5,264 bases of DNA. Origin: CAYZJV01 sp964478945. Its GTDB lineage: Bacteria; Spirochaetota; Spirochaetia; Sphaerochaetales; Sphaerochaetaceae. The notes beneath the pieces were generated by a model, which searched no databases, was not told the origin of the DNA, and was given only the letters and a program-made list of their open reading frames with translations. Shown piece after piece: positions 1 to 5,264 of this stretch (within the stretch, counting starts at the first letter, position 1; each line of letters opens with the position of its first letter). The position numbers and the translations under genes were made by a program. Location of the stretch: positions 1 through 5,264 of the forward strand of contig CAYZJV010000101.1 of the NCBI GenBank assembly GCA_964478945.1. The letters run 5' to 3'.

Positions 1-1
1 C

Positions 2-31
2 CAGTTCAATGTTTATCGAATAGGAGCTTAA
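2..31 (+). CDS. Possible C-terminal tail of an upstream gene (tctC expected)
   Basis: An open frame enters from the left edge and ends at TAA 29-31, reading QFNVYRIGA before the stop. In TTT transporter operons the periplasmic binding protein gene tctC commonly precedes tctB, so this could be its end, which would leave five bases before the tctB start. Another frame, ending at TAG 21-23 (SSMFIE), is equally open over so short a stretch. Nine residues cannot identify a family, so this is a guess from context. Confidence 0.25.
   Translation, partial: QFNVYRIGA
22..26 (+). promoter_or_regulatory. Ribosome binding site of tctB
   Basis: AGGAG lies ten bases before the ATG at 37 and supports that start. 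It sits within or just after the possible end of the upstream gene. This suggests tctB is translated from a longer message rather than from its own promoter. No -35/-10 pair is visible in the 36 bases available. Confidence 0.6.
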
Positions 32-36
32 CTGAA

Positions 37-609
37 ATGAACAGTGATTCAAAAAGGGAACTGGGAGTGGGAATCTTCTTCTTGGTTCTATCAGTCGCCT
101 ATATGATCGGAACAACCACCATTTCGACATTCACTCCGTTCGGGAATAGAGGACTTGATTCACGTTCAGTTCCTCTCCTCATCGGATTTCTTGCATCCGT
201 TTTGGCATCCATCCAGATCATCACGATCGTCGTCAAGGAGCAAAGACGCAGGATGTCGGCATCCGAACAACCTGCTGTGGAACCTGAAGAGGTGTGTGAC
301 CCTGATGAAATCGCATGTGTCGAACCACCAAAAAATACCGTCCTTCAACGTATCGACAAGGTCGTTCCGATGAAGCTTATTCTTTCGATGTTGTTCCTCA
401 TGATCTATGTCGCGGTGTATCAGAAGGTGGGATTCATACTTTCAAGTATCTTCTTCCTGATGGCTGAATCCTTCTTGCTGGTAAAGAACGAAGAGAGGAG
501 AAAGTGGAGGATCTTCATCATCCTGTTTTCCATTGGTGCTTCAATCGTCATCTATTTCGTATTCACGAAATATCTTTCGCTGTTCCTCCCCAGAGGGATT
601 CTAGGATAG
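37..609 (+). CDS. tctB: TTT transporter small membrane subunit TctB
   Basis: This is the small integral membrane subunit of a tripartite tricarboxylate transporter, a secondary carrier driven by an ion gradient that takes substrate from a periplasmic binding protein (TctC). The 190-residue product has about five hydrophobic stretches, near residues 10-27, 45-66, 111-127, 131-149 and 157-176. It ends in the segment YLSLFLPRGILG, which resembles the usual TctB ending with a PRG motif. Residues 67-110 form a hydrophilic, acidic loop with two cysteines (C87, C94), making the protein rather longer than the roughly 150 residues typical of the family. The start at 37 has a good ribosome binding site. 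TctB sequences diverge strongly, so the assignment rests on membrane layout, the C-terminal motif and the adjoining tctA. The substrate is inferred from the downstream genes to be an aldarate. Confidence 0.88.
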   Translation: MNSDSKRELGVGIFFLVLSVAYMIGTTTISTFTPFGNRGLDSRSVPLLIGFLASVLASIQIITIVVKEQRRRMSASEQPAVEPEEVCDPDEIACVEPPKNTVLQRIDKVVPMKLILSMLFLMIYVAVYQKVGFILSSIFFLMAESFLLVKNEERRKWRIFIILFSIGASIVIYFVFTKYLSLFLPRGILG

Positions 610-612
610 GAG
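608..612 (+). promoter_or_regulatory. Ribosome binding site of tctA, overlapping the tctB stop
   Basis: AGGAG overlaps the tctB stop codon (TAG 607-609) and lies nine bases before the tctA ATG at 622. Ribosomes ending on tctB would therefore clear or reload at this site. This arrangement favours coupled translation and balanced amounts of the two membrane subunits (inferred). Confidence 0.65.
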
Positions 613-621
613 AAGAATTGT

Positions 622-2118
622 ATGTTTGAGTTGATACTATCTGGTTTCGCGGCGGTGTTCGCCGATCCCATGAGCATAGCAATGGTCTTCCTCGGGGTGA
701 TGGTGGGAATTATCTTCGGAGCGTTGCCCGGTCTCACAGTGGTCGCGGGGCTCTCCATGTTCCTTCCTGTGACGTATGTGATGGCAAGCAATGTTGGTCT
801 TTCGATGCTTACCGCAATCTATATCGGAGGAACATCGGGTGGATTGATCTCCGCCATTCTGCTCAATATTCCAGGGACACCCGCTTCCATCGCGACCACC
901 TTTGAGGGAGCTCCGATGGCTAAGAAGGGGTTGGCCGGAAAAGCCCTTGGTTTGGGAGTATTCGCTTCGTTGATCGGAACGTTGGTTGGTGTGATCGTCA
1001 TGACATTGCTCTCTCCCACATTGGCGATCCTCACGCTGAAATTCGGACCTTGGGAATATTTCTCGGTCACATTCTTTGCATTGACACTTATTTCGGCCCT
1101 CACGGGAAAATCGATTGTGAAGGGTTTGTTGAGCGCGTTGTTCGGAATGATGTTCGCCACGATCGGGCTCTCTCCGATCGATAGTGCAAAACGATATACC
1201 TTCGGGAGCCTGCAACTCACCAGTGGATTCCACCTGCTTGTGGTCCTTGTCGGGCTTTACGCAATCAGCGAAGTGTTTTCCACCGCTTCTGCGAAACAGC
1301 AGCCTGTCAAAGTGCTCAGCTACAAGATGAAGGGACTGGGATTCACATTGCATGACTTGAAGGGAAACTGGGGCAACCTCCTCAGAAGTTCCCTCGTCGG
1401 ACTCGGCATCGGTATCCTTCCGGGAATCGGGGGCTCGACGAGCAATATCATCGCCTATTCGGTGGCGAAGAATTCGAGCAAGCATCCTGAAAAATTCGGT
1501 ACGGGAATCCCCGATGGCATCATCGCATCGGAATCCAGCAACAACGCTTCGATCGGCGGTGCGATGATTCCTTTGCTCACCTTGGGCATCCCGGGCGATG
1601 GAGCGACGGCGATCCTTCTTGGAGGATTCATGCTCCATGGCATGGTGCCCGGTCCACTCCTGTTCCAGCAGAATGGTGATCTTGTGTACAACATCTTCGG
1701 TTCGATGATGCTGGGAACCATATTCATGGCGGTGTTGATGTGGGCTGGAATGCGCATGTTCGTACAGATTCTGAAGGTGCCCACCCATATCCTGGTACCT
1801 TTGATTGTGGTACTTTGCTCCATCGGAGCCTATGCCTTGGGCAATCGTGTCTTCGACATGTGGGGTTTGTTGTTGTTCGGTGTGATCGGTTTGATGATGT
1901 CCCGATTCAAGATCCCTGTGCCACCATTCATTCTCGGTTTCATTCTTGAAGGAGCGTTGGAAACCAATCTGAGACGTGGATTGGAATACTCGAACGGCAA
2001 TTTCTGGGAAGTGTTCACACGTCCCATCAGCGGTCTGTTCCTTCTGCTCACCGTACTTTCATTCGCAACCACGTTGATAAAGCAGTACCGTGCTTCCAAA
2101 CGTGCCAAAGGAGCATGA
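622..2118 (+). CDS. tctA: TTT transporter large membrane subunit TctA
   Basis: This is the large, transport-conducting subunit of a tripartite tricarboxylate transporter in the cytoplasmic membrane. The 498 residues match the family's usual length of about 500 and are strongly hydrophobic throughout, in line with the roughly twelve membrane spans known for TctA. Conserved glycine/proline motifs appear in both halves: GALPGLT (33-39), GGTSGG (69-74) and IPGTPAS (83-89) in the first, then LPGIGG (266-271), ESSNNAS (304-310) and GIPGDGATA (322-330) in the second. This fits the internally duplicated architecture of the family. Further family marks are MVPGPLLF (341-348), PPFILGFILE (434-443) and NLRR (449-452). 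It follows tctB by twelve bases and its stop overlaps the first possible gudD start. The family is near certain. Substrate specificity resides mostly in the missing TctC and is assigned only from the glucarate enzymes downstream. Confidence 0.96.
   Translation: MFELILSGFAAVFADPMSIAMVFLGVMVGIIFGALPGLTVVAGLSMFLPVTYVMASNVGLSMLTAIYIGGTSGGLISAILLNIPGTPASIATTFEGAPMAKKGLAGKALGLGVFASLIGTLVGVIVMTLLSPTLAILTLKFGPWEYFSVTFFALTLISALTGKSIVKGLLSALFGMMFATIGLSPIDSAKRYTFGSLQLTSGFHLLVVLVGLYAISEVFSTASAKQQPVKVLSYKMKGLGFTLHDLKGNWGNLLRSSLVGLGIGILPGIGGSTSNIIAYSVAKNSSKHPEKFGTGIPDGIIASESSNNASIGGAMIPLLTLGIPGDGATAILLGGFMLHGMVPGPLLFQQNGDLVYNIFGSMMLGTIFMAVLMWAGMRMFVQILKVPTHILVPLIVVLCSIGAYALGNRVFDMWGLLLFGVIGLMMSRFKIPVPPFILGFILEGALETNLRRGLEYSNGNFWEVFTRPISGLFLLLTVLSFATTLIKQYRASKRAKGA
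2107..2113 (+). promoter_or_regulatory. Ribosome binding site that decides the gudD start
   Basis: AAAGGAG lies inside the last codons of tctA. Two in-frame ATGs follow, at 2115 and 2121. The first is only one base from the GGAG core, too close for normal initiation. The second is seven bases away, which is ideal. The gene is therefore started at 2121, although the ATGA overlap at 2115-2118 looks like a classic coupled start. Confidence 0.7.
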
Positions 2119-2120
2119 GA

Positions 2121-3461
2121 ATGGGTAAGAAAGACACATTTCCTGTAGTGACCGAGATGTTGGTGATTCCTGTCGCGGGAAACGACAGCATGTTGCTCTC
2201 CCTCAGTGGAGCACATGCACCGTTCTTCACACGCAACATTGTGGTGATCAAGGATTCCTCGGGAAACACCGGTCTTGGGGAAGTTCATGGAGGAGAGGCG
2301 ATCACCCAAGCTTTGGAGGAATCCATTCCCTTTGTGATAGGTCGCCAGATCAGTGAATACCGCTCGATATTGAAAACACTCACCGATCGTCACAATGCAA
2401 GGGCGCGCAACAGCGAAGGTTTGCAGAATCTCTCGTTGTCCAATCTCAAGGACGTGGTGCATTCAGAGACCGCGATCGAGAGCGCATTGCTCGACTTGTG
2501 GGGAAAATTCCTCAACATGCCCGTGTGTGATCTGCTCGGTGATGGAAGACAAAGGAAGGACGTGGTCGTGCTCGGTTACCTGTTCTACCAAGCCGACAAG
2601 ACGAGGACGGATCTTCCCTACATCGATGAGAGCGGCAGTGACAATCCTTGGTTCCGCATACGTCGGAAGGCAGCGATGGACAGCAAGGCGATCGTTGAGC
2701 AAGCACAGGCACTGCAGGAGTATTACGGTTTCAAGGATTTCAAACTGAAGGGAGGCGTCCTTGAAGGTGAAAAGGAGATGGAGGCTGTGGAGGCTCTCGC
2801 ATCCCGATTCCCCGATGCTCGGATCAACATCGATCCCAATGGTGCTTGGAAATTGGATGAGGCGGTGGCCCTCTGCAAGGGAAGCAGCCTCACCTATGCC
2901 GAAGATCCCTGCGGTACCGAAGCCGGGTACTCGGGAAGAGAGACCATGTCCGAATTCAAGATGAAAACCGGTATTCCCACTGCAACCAATATGATTGCCA
3001 CGGATTGGCGCCAGTTCTACCATTCGGTGGGACAGAAGTCGGTCGATATCGTGCTGGCCGATCCCCATTTCTGGACCATGTCGGGTTCCGTGAGGATCGC
3101 TCAAGTGCTCAACGATTGGGGACTGACTTGGGGCTCGCATTCCAACAACCACTTCGATATTTCACTCGCGATATTCGCCCACTGTGCGGCTGCGGCACCG
3201 GGAGACATCACCGCGATGGATACCCATTGGATCTGGCAGGACGGTCAGCATCTCACCACCAATGCCCATGTGATCAAAAATGGAGTCATCCATGTGTCGG
3301 ATGCGCCCGGTTTGGGAATAGATGTCGATATGGATGCGGTGATGAAGGCCCACGAAGTATACAAGAAGCTTTCGTTCGGGGCGAGAAACGATGCCATAGG
3401 CATGCAGTACCTTATCCCGGATTGGAAATTCGACAGTAAGAAACCTTGTATGGTCAGATAG
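2121..3461 (+). CDS. gudD: D-glucarate dehydratase, enolase superfamily
   Basis: This cytoplasmic Mg-dependent enzyme dehydrates D-glucarate (and typically L-idarate) to 5-keto-4-deoxy-D-glucarate, the first catabolic step of aldarate use. From the ATG at 2121 it is 446 residues, the same length as E. coli GudD. The N-terminal capping domain carries the characteristic TEMLVIPVAGNDSML and SGAHAPFFTRNI stretches. In the barrel, the expected catalytic residues are all present: the KLK motif with base K210, metal ligands D238 (in IDPNGAW), E267 and N290 (in TATNMIATDW), and the second base H340 within TWGSHSNNHFD. The C-terminus MQYLIPDW...PCMVR is diagnostic of GudD. One capping-domain position reads GEVHGGE (H56), where I recall proline in the enterobacterial enzyme. 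GarD-type galactarate dehydratase is an unrelated family and is excluded. The less active paralog GudX is possible, but the intact catalytic set argues for a working dehydratase. Alternative start: 2115. Confidence 0.96.
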   Translation: MGKKDTFPVVTEMLVIPVAGNDSMLLSLSGAHAPFFTRNIVVIKDSSGNTGLGEVHGGEAITQALEESIPFVIGRQISEYRSILKTLTDRHNARARNSEGLQNLSLSNLKDVVHSETAIESALLDLWGKFLNMPVCDLLGDGRQRKDVVVLGYLFYQADKTRTDLPYIDESGSDNPWFRIRRKAAMDSKAIVEQAQALQEYYGFKDFKLKGGVLEGEKEMEAVEALASRFPDARINIDPNGAWKLDEAVALCKGSSLTYAEDPCGTEAGYSGRETMSEFKMKTGIPTATNMIATDWRQFYHSVGQKSVDIVLADPHFWTMSGSVRIAQVLNDWGLTWGSHSNNHFDISLAIFAHCAAAAPGDITAMDTHWIWQDGQHLTTNAHVIKNGVIHVSDAPGLGIDVDMDAVMKAHEVYKKLSFGARNDAIGMQYLIPDWKFDSKKPCMVR

Positions 3462-3467
3462 TTTACG

Positions 3468-3474
3468 TAAGGAG
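3468..3474 (+). promoter_or_regulatory. Ribosome binding site of garR
   Basis: TAAGGAG lies in the 21-base gap after gudD, eight bases before the ATG at 3483. It supports that start. The gap has no room for a terminator, so garR shares the gudD message. Confidence 0.65.
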
Positions 3475-3482
3475 AAGTACAA

Positions 3483-4367
3483 ATGAAGATTGGATTCATC
3501 GGATTGGGAATCATGGGTAAGCCCATGGCCAAGAACCTGCTCAAGGCGGGACATGAAGTGGTCGTCTACGATATCATGCAGGCGAATGTCGAGGAGGTGG
3601 TGGCCGCAGGAGCGAAGGCTGGAACCTCGAGTGCCGATGTTGCGTCCCAAGTCCCGTTGGTGATCACGATGCTTCCCAACAGTCCGCACGTGAAGAGTGT
3701 GGTGATGGGTGAAACGGGTGTGTTGGAAGGTGCCACCGAAGGTCTGAAGCTTGTCGACATGAGTTCCATCGCACCCTTGGCGAGCCAGGAGATCGAGAAG
3801 GCGTGTGCGGCCAAGGGAGTGAGGATGCTCGATGCCCCCGTCTCCGGAGGCGAGCCCAAGGCGATCGACGGTACGTTGGCGATCATGGTCGGTGGCGAGA
3901 AGGCCCTCTTCGAAGAGGTGAAGGATATCCTGCTCGTGATGGGAGCCTCGGCTGTCCATTGCGGTGACATTGGGGCCGGGAACACCACCAAGTTGGCGAA
4001 TCAGATCATCGTTGGATTGAACATCGCAGCGGTGGCCGAGGCCTTCACCATGGTGAAGAAGGCCGGTGTCGATCCCCAGCTCGTGTTTGAGGCGATCAAG
4101 GGAGGCCTTGCCGGTTCTACGGTGATGAATGCCAAGGCACCGATGATGATCGAAGGCAATTTCAAACCCGGCTTCAAGATCGACCTCCACATCAAGGACC
4201 TTGCGAATGCCCTGGACACCGGTCATGGCGTCGGTTCGCCCCTGCCTCTGACCGCAGCGGTGCGGGAGATGATGGAAACCCTCCATGCCGATGGCAATGG
4301 ACAGGACGACCATAGCGGATTGGCCAAATACTACGCCAAGGTATCCGGCACCAGGATCGGAAAATAG
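3483..4367 (+). CDS. garR: Tartronate semialdehyde reductase (2-hydroxy-3-oxopropionate reductase)
   Basis: This cytoplasmic NAD(P)H-dependent enzyme of the beta-hydroxyacid dehydrogenase family reduces tartronate semialdehyde to D-glycerate, which a glycerate kinase then feeds into glycolysis. The 294 residues equal the E. coli GarR length. The Rossmann motif GLGIMG is at 7-12, and an acidic D30 at the end of the second strand favours NADH. The substrate-binding signature DAPVSGGEPKAIDG spans 117-130, the catalytic lysine is K170 in GAGNTTKLANQ, and KDLANALD (238-245) completes the C-terminal active-site side. The family also includes 3-hydroxyisobutyrate and 6-phosphogluconate dehydrogenases. 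The SSIAPLAS and GEPKAIDG stretches, with the gudD neighbour, point to GarR/GlxR. GlxR belongs to glyoxylate metabolism with a carboligase, which is not seen here. Its presence implies that the operon makes tartronate semialdehyde by aldol cleavage. Confidence 0.95.
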   Translation: MKIGFIGLGIMGKPMAKNLLKAGHEVVVYDIMQANVEEVVAAGAKAGTSSADVASQVPLVITMLPNSPHVKSVVMGETGVLEGATEGLKLVDMSSIAPLASQEIEKACAAKGVRMLDAPVSGGEPKAIDGTLAIMVGGEKALFEEVKDILLVMGASAVHCGDIGAGNTTKLANQIIVGLNIAAVAEAFTMVKKAGVDPQLVFEAIKGGLAGSTVMNAKAPMMIEGNFKPGFKIDLHIKDLANALDTGHGVGSPLPLTAAVREMMETLHADGNGQDDHSGLAKYYAKVSGTRIGK

Positions 4368-4374
4368 CACAACC

Positions 4375-4380
4375 GGAGGA
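4375..4380 (+). promoter_or_regulatory. Ribosome binding site that decides the start of the DapA-family gene
   Basis: GGAGGA immediately precedes an ATG at 4381, with a second in-frame ATG at 4387. From the GGAGG core the spacings are one and seven bases, so 4387 is the workable start. The product then begins MDTDFIKGIIPPIVTP, a normal N-terminus for the family. The geometry repeats that seen at gudD. Confidence 0.7.
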
Positions 4381-4386
4381 ATGATC

Positions 4387-5264
4387 ATGGACACCGATTT
4401 CATCAAAGGGATTATCCCCCCGATAGTTACCCCAGTTACCGATGACGAAAAGATCGATGAAAAGGCGCTTAGACGCCATATCGATTTCATGATCGAAGGT
4501 GGAGTCGAGGGAATCCTCGCATTCGGTTCGAACGGCGAGTTCTACATGTTGGATGAGGCGGAGATGGAACGGGTACTTCGGATCATTATCGATCAGGTGA
4601 AGGGACGGATTCCCGTCTACATGGGTGTCGGTGCGATACGCACCGCCACTTGTGTCCGCCTGGTGAAGATGGGAGTTCGCTATGGAGCGGACGGAGTCTC
4701 CATACTTCAACCGATGTTCCTCAAGCCGAGCGAGGATGAATTGAGAACCCACTTCAGGACCATCGCCAAGGCGGTACCGGAAGTGCCTGTCCTGCTCTAC
4801 AATAATCCTGGACGTACGGGATACGGAATCAGTCAGGAGACTGTCGAGGAGCTGGCCCACTCTCTGCCCAACCTTGTGGGAATGAAGGACTCCAGCGGTG
4901 ACCTTACCCAGACCATGGAATTTATCCGACGGAATGCCGATGTGGGCTTTCGGGTGATGTGTGGGAAAGACACCCTGATTTATGCCGGATTGACAGTGGG
5001 AACGGTTGGGGCGGTATGCACCACCGCGAATTTCGTACCGAATCTGGTATGTTCGATCTACGACAAATATGTCGCTGGTGATACAGCCGGTTCTTTGGAA
5101 GCCCAGTATAAGCTGAATCCGATTAGAATGCAGATGGACAAATCGAGTTTCCCTGTGGCCACCAAGGACTATGCCAACCTATTGGGTCTTGAATTGGGGA
5201 ATCCCATCTTGCCCAGCAAGCCTTCTACAGAAAAGCAATTGGGAGGGCTCCGGCAACAGTTGGT
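4387..5264 (+). CDS. DapA/NAL-family Schiff-base lyase, probable 5-keto-4-deoxyglucarate aldolase (right end cut)
   Basis: This is a class I (lysine Schiff base) TIM-barrel enzyme of the dihydrodipicolinate synthase/N-acetylneuraminate lyase family. The 292 whole codons present are close to the full family length of about 290-310, so only the extreme C-terminus is missing. Visible features are IIPPIVTPVTDD (9-20), GSNGEF (47-52) where DapA has GTTGE, the active-site tyrosine Y138 and R143 in YNNPGRTG, and the Schiff-base lysine K167 in GMKDSSGD. The position equivalent to DapA Tyr107 appears to be F111 in PMFLKPS. Housekeeping dihydrodipicolinate synthase is unlikely, given that change and the operon. 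Candidate roles are a retro-aldolase giving pyruvate plus tartronate semialdehyde, or the dehydratase KdgD. Adjacent garR favours the aldolase (inference). It follows garR by 19 bases. The family is near certain; the exact reaction is open. Confidence 0.85.
   Translation, partial: MDTDFIKGIIPPIVTPVTDDEKIDEKALRRHIDFMIEGGVEGILAFGSNGEFYMLDEAEMERVLRIIIDQVKGRIPVYMGVGAIRTATCVRLVKMGVRYGADGVSILQPMFLKPSEDELRTHFRTIAKAVPEVPVLLYNNPGRTGYGISQETVEELAHSLPNLVGMKDSSGDLTQTMEFIRRNADVGFRVMCGKDTLIYAGLTVGTVGAVCTTANFVPNLVCSIYDKYVAGDTAGSLEAQYKLNPIRMQMDKSSFPVATKDYANLLGLELGNPILPSKPSTEKQLGGLRQQL

Noticed and set aside
637..1788. Long minus-strand open frame (383 codons) opposite tctA
   Set aside because: The translation is very polar (His, Arg, Glu, Gln, Ser), which is the expected mirror of a hydrophobic membrane protein's codons. 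It is not a plausible protein.
1830..2462. Minus-strand open frame across the tctA-gudD junction
   Set aside because: It overlaps two certain genes, has no recognisable domain, and no upstream ribosome site stood out.
3462..3482. Possible terminator or promoter between gudD and garR
   Set aside because: The gap is 21 bases, holds the garR ribosome site, and shows no hairpin followed by a T run.
3162..4490. Long minus-strand open frame (442 codons) opposite gudD, garR and the DapA-family start
   Set aside because: It spans three well-supported genes and is rich in His, Arg, Ser and Asp with no recognisable motif. It arises because the sense genes rarely use codons that read as stops on the opposite strand.
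4387..5264. Housekeeping dapA (lysine and cell-wall precursor synthesis)
   Set aside because: The GSNGEF loop, the Phe at the apparent Tyr107 position and the glucarate operon context all argue for a catabolic family member instead.
1..5264. CRISPR array, insertion sequence, tRNA, riboswitch or phage/defence genes
   Set aside because: Read on both strands, the window shows no regularly spaced repeats, terminal inverted repeats, transposase, clover-leaf or defence-protein motifs. Coding sequence accounts for nearly all of it.

Overview
The window is a compact, all-plus-strand catabolic operon for the uptake and breakdown of an aldarate sugar acid, most probably D-glucarate. Four complete genes, plus a fifth cut by the right edge only slightly before its expected end, fill almost all of it. 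No intergenic gap exceeds about 36 bases, and no promoter, terminator, RNA gene, repeat array or mobile element could be recognised. The operon continues on both sides.

Layout: positions 1-36 hold what may be the last codons of an upstream gene (a tctC-type binding protein would be expected there, unproven) and the tctB ribosome binding site. Next come tctB (37-609) and tctA (622-2118), the small and large membrane subunits of a tripartite tricarboxylate transporter (TTT). The enolase-superfamily glucarate dehydratase gudD (2121-3461) overlaps or abuts tctA. It is followed by tartronate semialdehyde reductase garR (3483-4367) and a DapA/N-acetylneuraminate-lyase family Schiff-base enzyme (4387 to the edge).

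Inferred pathway: the TTT system imports the aldarate. GudD dehydrates it to 5-keto-4-deoxy-D-glucarate. An aldolase splits that into pyruvate and tartronate semialdehyde, and GarR reduces the latter to D-glycerate. In the enterobacterial pathway the splitting enzyme is GarL, of the HpcH/HpaI family. No GarL is seen here, and the DapA-family gene sits where the aldolase is needed. The hypothesis most worth testing is that this lysine-Schiff-base enzyme replaces GarL, giving a non-standard version of the pathway. The alternative, that it is the DapA-family dehydratase KdgD leading to 2-oxoglutarate semialdehyde, would leave garR without an obvious substrate.

Organism: a bacterium of moderate GC content with strong AGGAG-type ribosome binding sites and tight gene packing. 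The gene content and style would fit a fermentative bacterium such as a Sphaerochaeta-like spirochaete or a Firmicute, but this is a weak guess and the sequence alone does not settle it. The individual families are all known; the novelty, if any, lies in their combination.
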